A stretch of 64,000 nucleotides of DNA. Source: Lentinula raphanica (Eukaryota > Basidiomycota > Agaricomycetes > Agaricales > Omphalotaceae). The notes under the pieces were generated by a model. The model did not search any database. It saw only the letters and a program-made list of their open reading frames with translations, and had not been told where the DNA came from. Positions 36,274 through 49,461 of this stretch are shown here, one piece after another; position 1 is the first letter of the stretch; each line of letters begins with the position of its first letter. The position numbers and the translations under genes are program-made. The DNA is taken from positions 496,001 to 560,000 of the forward strand of contig JANVFP010000033.1 in the NCBI GenBank assembly GCA_027919835.1, in the 5' to 3' direction.

Positions 36274-39200
36274 TTTATCCTCCCAAACAATCAGAGCCTA
36301 GGTAAAGGCCAAATTTTAAAACTTTTGTTCTCAGATCGATGAGCAGATCCAGCTATTAAGCTTCAAATTCAATAGTACTGACACCACGTTACGTTTTCTT
36401 CCTGCACAACCAAGGAAAAAGATAGAGAGATAGAAAGAGGTGTCCTCGAGGTCGTTGTAGGTCGTTGTGCAATTTTTTTGTGAGGCTTGGCATCGAATGT
36501 GTCCTAGAGTTGTGGGAATATTTGGTTGCCGAACCTTCGGCGTAATCCTCAAGACTCTTAAGCGCTCGGGAAGCGCTTAAGTTAAACATGGCCCTGCTTT
36601 GCCATTTCCTGCAAGGAGCCATTTTTCGGAAACCACGTTCAGAAAACTCTCAGGTGCACGACCGTATACATCCAGCACCACCACCTGATCACATAAATAG
36701 GAAAAACATATAGCTGGTAAGACTGTACAGTTTTCGTCAAGATCGCCAAGTAATTTTCAGCTTCGACTCTAACCCAGTGTGTTTGCCCATGTCCCAGAAC
36801 CTCAGGCTGAACCTCAAGTTGCGCGGTGTATCGCGGGCAGCACTGAGTATCTCCCCGAATTTATGATCCTTCTCGTTCCATGATCCTTCTTTCTAGCGGT
36901 GGTTTCATGCATACATGATCGTACAGTTCATCACAAACCTTCGAGTCGCAGTGGTAGGTATTGAAGACTTACTGATCAGCTCTGCATCATGAACTTGAAA
37001 GAAACAAATTTGCGAAAGAATCGGAGCCGGGAAGGGCCCCCTTCAAGGCGGTTTGCTTTCCTACCATTTTGTTCCCTTGACGTAGCCCTCGCGACTGAAA
37101 GTTCAATATACCCCCTTAGGATCCTCACCTCCCCTTAAAGTTCAAACTCTATCAGAGTTGTACGAAGGCGAGGAGGGCTCATGTTATGAGTTTCCAATGT
37201 CCATTGGAGTTTCTGTCTGATTTGCTGCTTTAGGCCTTTGGTCTACGTCTCGTGAGAGGGGCGTTTCGAGGCCTCGTGCTTTAATAGTCGGAGTCCGTGA
37301 AGATTCCAGCACTAGTTCAGTAAGTTAGTACAACTCCTTCGCGACAAGCATGGTGCACACAAGATTCGATAATCTCCCGTATCATCTCGGGTTAATAACG
37401 TGTAATGGTAATGGGACAATGATGGACAGGTTTAATGATTATGTTTCCTGGATTTTTCCTTGCGTTCTCACTGTCCAAAAATTCGAAGATGCTTCTGAAT
37501 ACTACCTACACCTACACCTACATCATCATCCAGATACATCAAGATCCATAACGTTGCTAGATACATCGATGGTTCGACTCCCAGCTTTCAAACCTCAACT
37601 GGCTCAAAATGGCAGGAGCCACTCATCCACTAATTGACGGTAAGAAAATAGTAGATTAAATCAACTGTGTTTTTCTGAAGACCCAGCGGGCACGGGAACG
37701 AGTTTTGGTACACTGTTCGATATAGGTATATGTGGATCTTGAAGAACTAGTACTACTCTTATCGCTGTTCCCCAGCCCGCAACCTCATGCAACTAACGCT
37801 CAAGGAAACACTCCTTCCAGAGGGACAATTCGTGTGTGAGTCGTTGCTATGTCGGATGTCCAGTATGCGCACTACCGGAGCCTAGGGTTTGGAAATAGAT
37901 CAAGTACAAACAAGGAAAATGCTGAGGGTGCTGTTTGAATGGCGAATGTACAGAATTCGGAAAGGGCTCCAACAATAAGAGAAAAAAGTCAGTGTAGTAG
38001 GTTTTTCGTGAGGGTGGAGTGGGAGTGGGGCGCGAAAGGACGGTAAGGTTGGTTCACCTGGTGGCGAGAATTTTGTGTTGTCGCTTCTCATGCAATCGGA
38101 ATACTTACTGTAGATGAATTCGCGAGGTACTCAGACTGGGATCAATTTCTCAAGATTGTTGGTGTGTGGTTAGTTCAAGTTCCAACTTCCCGCAGTTTCG
38201 CGGTTGTACATTTTTGATATACATCCGAAATGATGCTGGGCAAAGAGAAAGATCGAGGGTGGATCGAGTTTGAGTCTTTGAGATAACATATCATCAGGTC
38301 TGAAAGACATTTGACTCGTTCTCGAGAGGAAAAGGATTTCAAGATATGCAATAGTACAGTACACAAATCAAGTTGACATGTGGAGGAGCAAGTTACTAAT
38401 ACATCTAAGTATGAGAGAGAGACTGATTCAACGTTCCGCCAAGAAAAAAAAATGTACAGGAGTATAAGTTATGACTGAATTGTACGATGCGGGGTGAACC
38501 TTAATATGCGAGGAAGTGAGGCACGTCGTCAAGATAGATGCCAGGAAAGCGAATCGAAGTATATGAAAAACATATGCCAGACCGGAACTATGGGTGGGCA
38601 GAGCGTAGCACGTCGAGTAGCGATAGGTGCCCGAAACTGAGTGAAAAGCAAAACGGTGGCGATTGATCTAGTCCACCTTTTTGGTTGTTACGATTATGAG
38701 TGGGGCAGAATTAAGAACCTGGGGTTAATCAAAATCAAAAAGAGTAAGATCGGGGTGGTCGAGGCGGTGTACCTAGAGAGTGTGTACAAGCTCAGAGACA
38801 AGGGTGTTATCACGCCGTCACTGTACGGCAAGCGGGCTCTGATACTCGAGCGTTTCGACATGGTGATGTCGACGATGAGGTCGAAGAGGGGATTTTTCCT
38901 TCGAAAACACTATCAGCCGGAAGAACTATTGCGCCTGACGCATACGTACCCAATAGCTTCGCCAGCTTGTGCGTTTGACTTGCGGGGAGTCTTGCAGTGC
39001 TATCTGGCGAGACTCTGGCCGCAGAAAACTGGCGGAGTGTGTGTTCTGCAAGCTGCTGAGAATAGCGAGCACGGTCAAAGTCAGAAGAAAAAGCCATTTG
39101 GGATCAACGGGGGTTGGTTGTGGGCGTAGTGCTTTTAAAAAATCATCAGAGGCCTAGACTTTATAGATTTTCAAAACCCACTCCACAGTGAAGAGCTATG

Positions 39201-39384
39201 TAGGGCTCCGTCTCCAAAATACTCGAATACAGCGGACATTGAATTTCCAATGACGTCGTCGATCATTTTAGGTGGAGTAACAAATCAATTTCCAAATATG
39301 GAAAGTTTGGACATATTGACGGCGATAAATGAATTCATGAATTCAGCCTATTCACCACTATCAGGTATGTTTTTTTTGTCCACA
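36274..39384. other. Gene-poor stretch of 3.1 kb
   Basis: No confident model. At 38641-39129 both strands stay open: a 162-codon plus frame without ATG, and a minus frame from ATG 39097 of 95 codons starting MAFSSDFDRARYSQQ. The latter has a good start context but no known domain. Confidence 0.45.
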
Positions 39385-42300
39385 CTATCTTCGTGCCCAC
39401 CTTCTACCTATCCTAGCAAAGCCTTCGCCCACTCTACTGATTACTCCTTTGACCGTAGTCCATAGCTCCTCCAATAAACCATCTAACCCGCCTCTTTCAT
39501 CCCATGACGGATGATGGTATCCCGGTTTTTCCATCGCGATGAATCGAAGAACGTCTTTGACGGTGACGAGACCCACCAGGCAGCCAAAATCCTCCACCAG
39601 AATAACCCGCGGCCTGTGTGAATCCGTTGTATCCAACCAACGTGGAGTTCACGGTGTGAGGAAGCATGATCAAAACCATAAAAATTAAGTCAGTAGGTAG
39701 CCTCAAAATCCGCCAGAGCACGAGAACAAGCCATCGTAGGTAATGAGTTCAACAAGTGAGGACGATGGAGCAGACTGAGTAATAATGAACGAAACATGAC
39801 GAAAAAAAGTCAACGCCGATGGCGCATACAGCACCCTTGAACTGAACCATGACAAGCAAGTGCCACGCTCGGAATCCTTTCCTTTGCCCGAAGTTCTATG
39901 ACGACAACAAAGGTGCTAAAGCATTGCAACCTCGACATCAAGATGCGGAGAGAGCTTCTGAGAGTCGGATAGCCGTTTACGACTCCACACGAAAACAAAC
40001 AAGATAATCTTTTAATTGAACTCACCCCATCCGTTTGAACAGTTGCATCACGATCTCCAGTGGGAGCTGGGACGAAACAGTCATCGGCGCCTGTAGTGGA
40101 GCAACACAGTTGAAGGCAATCAGTAAAAAACGGACGATCTAATCATCACAGTTATCGATAAAATTGCCCCTACATACCTGGTTTACCCATGGCCACAACT
40201 CGACCCCCGACGAAGCATCCGGCCTCTCGAACAAAGTCTCAGGTATCTCTCCTTCTTCTATGCCTTGTACGAGCTCGTCCACTCTGTTACTTGCAAGCCT
40301 CGTCGGTCTTGACGCAGATATGGGTGCCGAAGGAGGCGGCGGAGGTAACGGAGGTCCAAACAAGCACGGGGTCTCGGGATCTAAACTCCCTGAAGTTTGG
40401 CGGAATTTGTCTGTCTCGGAAGTTAGTTTATTGGCCTTCGATTCGCGGTTCGCATGATAGCAGCAGGAAAGTATAGAATATGAGCGGTATATAGAAGATA
40501 GTATAGGGGAGAGAGGGAAGACAATCGTGGTTGAAAGATAGAAGGATGATCAAGGAAAGAAAGGGAGAAACAGCCATATAGAAGAGCTCACCTAGCACGA
40601 ATTTTAATTCCGTTTTGCCAATATATCCCAACAACGTCGGTTTTCGATCTAAATTCTCGCTTGCTTCCGCGGCGGCCATTGCCCCCGACCAAGATGAAGA
40701 CAACGAAGAGTCCGACCCGGAAGCGGCGGCAGATACAACGGGAAAGCCCTTCACGTCCGTAGAGGATATCAAGGCCTCTGCATTCACTTTCGTCAATCGA
40801 GGTCGGCAGAGTGAGTGTGAACACACTCACCAACGTCCCTTACACGCATGCCTTCGGCTGGCACGGTGTATAGATCCGTACGCATCACCGCAGAGACTGC
40901 GAGAACAATCGAATGAGTGGAATGGTAAGAATTCGTGTTAGTAGCTTGGAACATGGTATTTGGACTGACCATCTACTCCGTATGCGTGATCTTCCTTCTC
41001 CAGAAAAGGGAATCCGTTGAATCTTATCATCTCGTCCGCAATACCATTGGTACCAAGGAGGTCGCCGACTGCTTTTGTTACGAGGAGGACAATCTAGAAC
41101 AAAGAACATGAAGCAAAAGGCGAGCAAAAATGGAACAGCCACTCACCATCGTAGGTAAGATGTACGTCAAAGCACCAGTTAACTCGAACATGATCACAAC
41201 CACGGTCACTGTTATACGCATCACACCACTGTAACACATATATACATTAGCACATTACCTGGAACAAGCAAATACCACGGTCACCTCAAAGCAGCAGCCG
41301 CTCCCAGAAAAGCGTATGTTCCAGGAGTGATACAGGCAGGACTGTTCGGATCACAATAGGCAAAGATGCCCGACTGAGGATAGGCTCTATACGTCGCTCG
41401 CACCATGATCCCAACCATGCGCCCAAAGCTGGCGCCTACAGCCATACTGGGTACGAAGATCCCTGCCGGAACTTTACATCCGTAAGAAATCACGACGAGA
41501 GCGGTGCGGATGATGGTTGCAAGGAGGAGAGAGTTGGCAAGACGCCATTGAATGGAGGTTCTGTGAAAAAGATATTATCAGTATCTATCCCTCACACACC
41601 AGCATTTCAACACGCAAAATCACTCACTGACATATATCACCCGTCCCCCACCGGTAGACGCGTCACATTCTCTGAACAAGATCGCCATGCTTTCTGTCAT
41701 GTCTATTCGCAGAAACCTGTTGAAATAGCCTATCATTGCTGTGACTACGGCCAAAATGACTGCCTCAGCTACAGCGTGAGATTGAAGGTATTTGCGCCGG
41801 AAGGCCGCGACCTGGAGATTGAACTTGACGACGAATGCTCCGTACAGACCCTTTGAGGGTAGAAGAAATCAGTAAGGGACCACTTTGGAGATTGGCTGAC
41901 ATACTCCGAATATACCCAGAATCACAAAAAAGATGATTTCGAAGAAGTGCCAGTCTCGATCATACGTGACTTGAAAGAGTACGAGTTTACCCGTGCGGAA
42001 GGGGTTCATCGCCTGTAGCAAGAACGTTAGAGTCAGTAGGGACCAGAGGAGGATGAGAGACTCACGGAAAGCGTGAACGTTGCGACCAACGCGCAAAAGA
42101 AAGACCGCCACATTGTCTTAATGCTGAAATTGTGGCTCATTTCCTGCGAAAGATAACTTGAGCGCTTGCACGGACTGTCATTTGCTACCAAACCCACCTC
42201 TATGGAAAACAACACGCCACCGATCGGTGATCCAAAGGCGACAGCAACGCCTGCTGCACTAGCTGCTGTGACGACTTGGCGTATCTTCGCTGATAGTTCG

Positions 42301-43137
42301 TTGGTAACGCATTAGAGGAACGAATACAAAGGCTCACCTTGACTGCTAGCAAACTTCGGGAACCAGCCCGCGACTATGTAACCTATACAGCATGCCACAT
42401 GTACCGAGGGACCCTCCTTGCCCACTGATAAACCGGAGGCAATCACCAATGGCTAAGCCAAGAATGAGAAACGGCAAGTCTGGTCCCAGTTATAGAGATT
42501 ACCAAAGTCAAGCTCTTGATGAAGAGTGTCGAGAAGCCCAGAAACCGTTTCATCGTGAAACCAGCCAGGATACACTTAATTTCTGAGATTCCTGATCCTG
42601 CAGCATACTTTGCAAGCGAGCGAACGAGATGGGCAGCCACGAAGGAGAACGAGGCGGCACACATCACATAGATAAGCCAACGCGCTGGTCCGACTTCACT
42701 CCAGGGATGCCATGAATCACAAGCATCTGTTTCATCTTCTCCTTCGATTTCCCAACAGCAAAATTGTTCGTTGAGCCACCATCCGTCAGCGCAATATCCC
42801 ATCTTTATGTCGGAGAGCCATTCGGTGACGATGGAAATAAGTGCTGCGTTGAGTCCAATGCATACTCCAACGATGGAGACCACGAGCCATGTTTGACCGA
42901 GTTCGGTCCAGCGATGTTTTCCGGCTCGTATTCGACGATTCCTTTCGAGTATTGAGTCTTGTATCCAGTCTGTTCATTTCAGCATCGTGTTCCTTCTCTC
43001 GATAGAGCTGCTAACGAACCTACGGTCGTGAAATCTTCATAGCGTCTGCGGTTGATTGAGATTTGTGGAACACTGGACCATGATCTATATATAACGTACT
43101 TGATCTCCTCTAACTCATCCTCAGTTGCGCTGGCCAT
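39385..43137 (-). CDS. GEF1: CLC-type chloride transporter, GEF1 family, with CBS domains
   Basis: Chloride/proton exchanger or channel of Golgi, endosome or vacuole. Exons 43137-43020, 42969-42503, 42452-42338, 42289-42198, 42143-42066, 42012-41905, 41850-41624, 41560-41285, 41228-41147, 41093-40970, 40896-40831, 40777-40592, 40410-40178, 40090-40026, 39613-39385 give 821 residues. Selectivity motifs: [27 protein letters not shown] (gating Glu present), and [17 protein letters not shown]. About ten hydrophobic helices precede two CBS domains, the second with [20 protein letters not shown]. The join at 41624 is the least certain. The intron at 39614-40025 is 412 nt and that at 40411-40591 is 181 nt, against about 55 nt elsewhere. 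Confidence 0.94.
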
Positions 43138-43780
43138 TTATTCATTGAATCGACTCCTTCAAAGTCTGGTGAAGATAGAGTCGCTAATTAGAAACTGAGC
43201 AGAGCCAGTGAACGAATATCAATAGCTTTAGGGCTGTAGTGGTGGTAAGGTCGAAAGTGAGTTCCACGTGCGGTTGAGCGCGTCACGCGTCTGAGGCTCC
43301 CCTTCAAGTTTAAGTTACCACCTCCATCATGCCTACAGACTACAGCCCATCGGTTGAGGCAAAACAGCTCGCAATGGTCATACTCCCCATGCAAAAAAGT
43401 CCAAATGTACAGGAACTGCCGGTGTGATAGCATTGGCAGCCCTTCGTTGCAGCAGGTCGATTTTCTTCGCATAAATTCAGATATGTAAATCTTCTTCTGT
43501 TCTCTGTTGGCCACTGTTCAATCGCCGACAACCTGTGACCCGTACCCATCAATGAACAGCCTTGAACAGCGCATCCGATGTAAGACGCGCCCGAATCGAA
43601 CTCCTCATCGACAACCCCAGGGCCCAAAGAGCTGGAAACTGCAATCTGCCATCATGCTTCTTCCTCGATCCATCCTTATCTTCACCTTTTGGTCAATCAA
43701 TCTGCTGGGCTGTTTCACTCTTCCGCTACGATTTTCAAGTTCTGAAATGCCAGAGAGTCTGACCTAGTCTGACGGAGGGT
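43138..43780. other. Intergenic, 5' flanks
   Basis: A frame from ATG 43654 encodes a hydrophobic, signal-like segment (ILIFTFWSINLLGCF). It could be an alternative first exon of the next gene via a 128-nt intron. Confidence 0.4.
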
Positions 43781-44531
43781 ATGGGGGACGGAAAAGAGTC
43801 CATCTTGGATATCGGTATGTCTCAATGTGTCCTCCACTTCATTACAGTATACTCAGTGTGATCTAGATATGTTAACGAGGTTGGCTTCGCCTGTGTTCGT
43901 CAGATACGATAAACTCACCTGTTTCGTATTGTTCAATTTCATAGGTGGCGGTGAAGGAGTATGAAGAAACAGGCAACCAATTAACAGACCTTCAATCTAC
44001 TGGATTTCAGTTAGGAGAAGGGGCGTATTCGGTTCGTAATCTAGGAGATTGGCGTGGTCGATTTGTGGTAAGTCAAAGATTTGCTGTTGATGACCGTCCG
44101 TATATTGGCCATTCCGTTAGTGTGAGGTCTCAGCAGATCTCAACAAAATTCGAGCTACACAACGGGTAAGTAGTTCTGGACTGACGATATGAAGCAATGG
44201 GATTGAAGTCCACTCAAATATCAGGAGTTCATCTCTAACAAGGTGTTGTTGAACCGATTGGGTTTGCCGTCGGGTCCGATGGACGTAAAGAAGGAAGGGA
44301 GGAAAGGAGGAAGACATAAGGGAAGAGACGAAGGAGGAAAGGCAGGAAGAAAAGCAGGAAGAAAAGAAAGTCCAAGAAGACACGATTCCATCCAAGGACG
44401 AGATCCCACCTCGAGGGATCATCCGGAAAAATCCACGCAAAAGAAACTTCAATAACTTTGAGCAAGAGTGGAAAATAGTGAAGCGCAACATGGAGACTCT
44501 AGAACGGATCGAAATTATCTACGATACATAG
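43781..44531 (+). CDS. Unrecognised small protein with charged C-terminus
   Basis: Exons 43781-43814, 43867-43892, 43945-44067, 44121-44165, 44225-44284, 44346-44531 give 157 residues. All five introns are 52-61 nt with ordinary borders, and together they keep one frame through a region where the unspliced frames conflict, which supports the model. Contents: MGDGKESILDID, ETGNQLTDLQSTGFQLGEGA, DWRGRFVCEVSADLNKIRAT, NKVLLNRLGLPSGPMD, then a Lys/Glu-rich stretch and FNNFEQEWKIVKRNMETLER. An alternative start at 43654 would add a signal-like peptide and give 174 residues. No domain recognised. Confidence 0.6.
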
Positions 44532-45102
44532 CATCAAAGAAAAACAGCAGCCAGTCAACTAGATCATACTTGATCCTACTATCGGCGGCCTTCCCTTGAT
44601 TTACAGTGCATAATTGCTCATTCCTCCGTACTATCTGAGGCCTTTCAGCAAAATTGGACGACCTGGGGAACCGGGTGACCTTGGAATTACTGTCAACTGT
44701 GTTCCTAATGGTAAGTTTGTTACCGGTCAGAAAGAAACTTCGTATTTCAATTATGACTATATTATCAGGATGGCACGAGCTTTGGCCCAGCAAATTTCGA
44801 CCTTGGTACATAGTTGGCAGGAATTGCAGGGTTCGAACAGGGTTTGAAGCGCTGAATATCAAAGAATGCTTTCATGTACATACTAATTTGGAAAGTCATC
44901 ATCATATCTGCTCGTGTAGAACCGTGTGTAGGACCGTGTGGCAACGATGAACCTAAATGAACAGTGACTCGGTAACAGGGTCTTTCAAGGCTTTTTCAAG
45001 GCCTCTCGAGTCTCAAGGCTTAATATATTGAAGTTCAAGTAATGTTTGTCCAAATTCGTTGTGAATTTGAACTATTCCATCCCGGGGCATGAGTCATAGC
45101 AT
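44532..45102. other. Intergenic between convergent genes
   Basis: Short frames only; nothing supported. Confidence 0.55.
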
Positions 45103-46704
45103 TCATTTATTTCTTCTTGCTTTTTTGACAGAACCTCCGCAGGCGCTGTTGGTCGCCGCGACAGGAGGGATTGAGAGAGCAGGAGGGAATGAGAAAACAG
45201 GAGAGCATGAGCGGACAGAAGGGCATGAGCGGGCAGGAGAGGGTGCACGAGAATTTCTGTCTTCCACCGAGGTAGATGAAGTCCTGTTTCTCGCGAAGGG
45301 CCACTCACACATCTCGTCTGATCTCGAGTCAGGGAATGCATCCCAAATGACTGAACTGAAATCTATATCAGTCCCCACCCTGACATCGCCCAGGGTCCAT
45401 CCACCCGTCCTGCTTTGAGATGGACGAAGCCGATCCCGCAGACCTATCAGACGTGCAACGGTTGGAATACCTAGTTTCTCGATATTGCTCTCCGTGAGTG
45501 ACTGCGATCGCTGCAGGATCTCGTTGAAAGAAGGCGCCAGCCAAGAACGGATATCATATGTTCGCGCAAGAATGATTTTTTCGACAGGATCGACATTGGG
45601 AAGGCCTTCAACAGCGGTAATGGCGTGAGTCTTGACCTCATCCATTTCCCATCTCTTTGCAAGCCTGAAAACCGCCTCCCACTGTGAGAATGAAAGAGTT
45701 TCTGGCTCTGTTTTGTTGAAATTTCGCCTGATCAAAGAAGAGTCTCAGAATCTTCATTGCGCAGGAGGTAGGTGGGCTACTTACGGAGGACACAGGACTC
45801 TTAACAGCTGACAAAAATCTTCTCGTGATACCCCACCGAGATTGATGGGATCCTCTTCTGTCAGGCCAGCTTTGGGATTGCCCGCCAGGTCACGAAAGTA
45901 CGAAGAATGGGCAGCAAGGAACTGGATCGGAATTCGGAAGAACTCATTTTCTACCTGTTACAAGCAGCAAGCAAGGAGAACGTCAGAGGATGTGATACTT
46001 AATCCAATGTGTCTGATATTGGTACCGACCAGGAAAGTTCGACAATCGTAATAGAAATCCTCATTTCTCGTTTTCATAGTCATGAGCTCCCCAATAGTCG
46101 GCGATAATTGGGTAAAAACGGTGGGGCTGGGAGACAAGTTGGTGAAACTGCCCGTGGATGCAGGCGATTCGGTATGCGCTGCGACAGGAGCCACAGTCAA
46201 GCGTCCACTACTCAACAGTGCTTCAACTAGAGCCTGATACAGGAGCATGGGTCAGATTAGATCGCCTAGCAATATTCTGCAGTCCTGTTGTACTCACAAC
46301 AGGGTCAACGGTCTTGGGCTTTGAGAGATCGTTGCCAAAGAGCGATTCGAGGACCACCTTGACTGTGATCAGTGCTCACGAAAGTAGTTAGGGCAATGGA
46401 ACATCGAGCTGACCTTGGAATGTTCCGAGTGCATACGTCTAGATAAAGCTGTGGTAGGCTTGGTGAGAAAGAGTCAGAGGATGGGTAGAGGATGGGTAGA
46501 TATATATACTGATATACCATGAGGTTTTAAAGTTTGTGCCTGTGCAATCTGCACGTTGTAGGGAGTCCAGTCCCAAACAGATACTTCGCGTGTACATAAA
46601 AATGGCTTATAACCACCGGGTCTACCAGCCTGTACGTACCATAGACGTCTATTGGTAGAGGGTGTCTCGAATAATTCGCAGCTCGATGTGTCTTGCTCAA
46701 ACAT
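45103..46704 (-). CDS. BTB/POZ domain protein of basidiomycete type
   Basis: Exons 46704-46518, 46448-46414, 46357-46298, 46233-46030, 45954-45785, 45727-45103 give 426 residues. A BTB/POZ fold is seen from the fourth exon on: NEDFYYDCRTFLVENEFFRI, LAAHSSYFRDLAGNPK, INLGGVSREDFCQLLRVLCP. It is followed by a helical BACK-like part (WEAVFRLAKRWEMDEVKTHA, EKIILARTYDIRSWLAPSF). BTB domains dimerise and often recruit cullin-3 ligases; this subfamily is expanded in mushrooms and its targets are unknown. The N-terminal 160 residues are not recognised. The C-terminal tail contains 6-residue tandem repeats. The start is the first ATG in an otherwise open frame. Confidence 0.82.
45160..45245. repeat. 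18-bp tandem repeats in the BTB protein tail
   Basis: Four to five imperfect 18-bp units encode a hexapeptide repeat (ARSCPS, VRSCSP, VFSFPP, ALSIPP) in the C-terminal tail. Length variation would be in frame. Confidence 0.75.
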
Positions 46705-46981
46705 GGTGCCAACTTTGGGCACGACTAAGCACTTACGACATCCTATATATCCTCTGGCTATATACCCTAGATAGTTACTTCAAGAAACGGAAAAGGTCCT
46801 GTTAGTAGATTTATATGACTAGAAAATGAAGATGTCCAAAGCCTTCGGTATATCGAGCCTGTCAGTTGCAGCGCATGTGCAGTCTGAGGCTGGATTTTGT
46901 GCATAGTCATGTGCAGAGGAAGAGCTAGTCCAAGATCGCAGCACATCCATGTCCACATCCCACACACACATCAGAAGAAGA

Positions 46982-49044
46982 TCAGAACATGGGCGAACCG
47001 AGCATCGAATCGGACCCTTGGGCCGCAAGTCGACTTTCGAGGTTCCGGAGAGACTCTTCCTTAGCTAGAAGCTGCTGGCGCTTTTCGTGTATCTCTCGTT
47101 GAACACGGAGTTCTATCTCGCGAAGCTGGAGAGAGTAAGAGCAAACGAAAAATCATCAGTCATGGCTTTCAAGAGGGAGAAGAACCCAAAGACGGGTTCG
47201 GAACATACCTTCTCTTCCTCCTTCCTGAGTTGCTCCTCCTTGAGACGGACGCTCTGATTAGCAAGGTCCTCAGCAGGAAGCATCGTGGATTCACTGAGAG
47301 AAGGAGTAAAAAACCGTTGAAGGAACAATGGAATACTAGCAAGATTCACCGAGATTCCAAATATGGCCCAGCATTTCTGGTAAGCTTCTCGGTACGGTAC
47401 GTCTCGTAAAGCACATCCTCGGTCAAGGATTTGAGATCATAGAGATGGGAGCTATATGAGCGTGAGACATGTAAGCGCAAGACGAGGAAGGAGGACTCAC
47501 CCAAGTATCGCACCCTTGAGTCTACTGAAATCCGAATGTTCTGGGTCGTCGACGATAGCTGTTCCCCAAGGATATACCCGCGCTCGGACGTATTCGCCGT
47601 CGATTTGGATTTCCTCTTCGGAACCCATGACGGCAAAAGGAAGTAGAGACTATACAGGCACATGAGTTTCGTTAGCTAGCCTGATAATGAGAAAGTGGAT
47701 CGAAATGTGCTTGCCCTCAGTTCTTGGTTTTCCTGGACTGTATCCTCGTCGTCTTCCTCTACATCATATGGAAAGTTGTACACTGGGATGTCGTAATGCA
47801 GGATATCTTCCATAATCTGCAGCAATCCAGTCAGCAACAACAAAGATACCGAATCCAAGAAAGCAGCGATAGCAGGAAGACTACGATGAATTTCCTCCTG
47901 TGGCGCCTAGCAACGTAAAATTTTGGCGAGCTTACCCGCTTCTTGAAGGCCTTCAGTTCGCTCAAAGTCAGCGAATCCGAACGACCTATGACCGGGATAA
48001 CGTTGACTCGGTGGGATAGCTTTTGCATCAAATTCACGTCTATCTCCCTAAGGCTAGAAATCGAACAAGCACGTAACAAGATTGAAGAAATGAGAATTTG
48101 AGTGCAGTAGTTTTGTATAGATACACTTACTGATGACCTGTTGGGGGGATGAAATACAGCAGACAGTGCACCCTGTTGTCGCGGAAGCGTGGGTCGCGCT
48201 TGATTCTGGATTGTTCGGCGAGGATATCATCGTATTGACGTTCGAGATAATTGACTATTTCTTGGAAGCTAATTTCGGATTGAAAAACTCTGCGTCAGTA
48301 AATAGTCTAGGAGGGAGACTTGGAGTAAGAAGTCAATGCTAGCAAAGATTCCGAGGTAGAATCTTCGCTAGGGAAGGTTATTGGACAAATCCGTCCGTCT
48401 CTTCGATGAGACGTAATATCGAACGAGGAGAGTTACCAGTAACTAGAGTCAATGAGACATGACAACCCACTTACGCAAGGTCATTGTTCACATTATCCCC
48501 AAAGCCAGGAGTGTCGACAATGGTCAGATTGATCCTCATTCCCTCCTCTTCGATGTCTGATGAGATAAAATGATATAAGAAACCAATCAACTCTCGTTTC
48601 AAAAAATAAGATAGACGGAAAAAACTAATCAAGAGCGAGCGGAACAGAGGAATGAAAGTATGAGGTGAACGACATACCGACATTCACCGGTTTGATGGAA
48701 ATGCTCGTTTCAAGAGCAGCAGTCTCCGGATTGTTACAGTCTTTGTGAGGAAGCACCTCCGATTCGCAAAGGGTGTTCACAAAAGTTGTTCGTCCAGTAC
48801 CCGAGGCACCTTTGGTTGGTACCATCCAAAGCGTTCGACGAAGGGACGATGGTCGCGTTTGATAATCAATTGATGGTGTATAGATTTCGACATGTGGAAA
48901 AGGTTCATTGGAAAACGCAGAAACAAGACTGAGAATCGTGAAACGTTCCAGTGACTTGGGCGCATTGTACATACCGACGACCATTATAGTGAACCCGACA
49001 CCCTTGGCCTTGCTTCGTCTTCGTCTTGTGGCATTTGGAGGCAT
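46982..49044 (-). CDS. Septin, Cdc11-like
   Basis: Filament-forming GTP-binding protein of the septum and hyphal tip. Exons 49044-48975, 48809-48678, 48556-48475, 48268-48131, 48053-47936, 47816-47715, 47649-47501, 47451-47350, 47293-47209, 47125-46982 give 373 residues. P-loop is GASGTGRTTF (Arg where most septins have Lys), G3 is DTPGFGD, G4-like is GRSDS, and the septin element GTAIVDDPEHSDFSRLKG is present, followed by a charged C-terminal coiled coil (EEQLRKEEEK, VQREIHEKRQQLLAKEE). The Arg P-loop fits the Cdc11 group. Introns near the 5' end are long (165, 121 and 206 nt). The intron 47650-47714 has a GC donor. Confidence 0.92.
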
Positions 49045-49461
49045 GATTCGAGAGCGTTGAGCAAGTATCAGGCAACGATTTAGATCAAGGGATGCTACGT
49101 GGTAGGTCGCTGGTGGGCAGATGGTGGTTGAAGAGCAACGAGAACTTGAGCTTATGAGCAATTTTGAATTCAGTTTTGGATATAGCGACACGTGATGCCC
49201 TGGAGACGCGCCTCCTCGGACTCGAAGGGGCGCCTTCTGAATCTGATTCCTCCAATTTCTCGGTCGACGACCAAGTTTACATAAATTCCAGAGTCCACAC
49301 TGTACTCCAGGATAAGACTTCCTCAGGACATTTCAATTGTTGTTCGTACTGAACAATGTATGTTTCGCTCTAGCTACTTGTATTCGTATTCTGCGAGTCT
49401 CTATTCAAAGAGAGTCTACGTGAGCTTAACGTAAAAATCAGAGTATACAGGAGGAGGAAGT
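49045..49461. other. Intergenic
   Basis: Septin 5' flank and ARL3 3' flank; nothing else seen. Confidence 0.6.
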
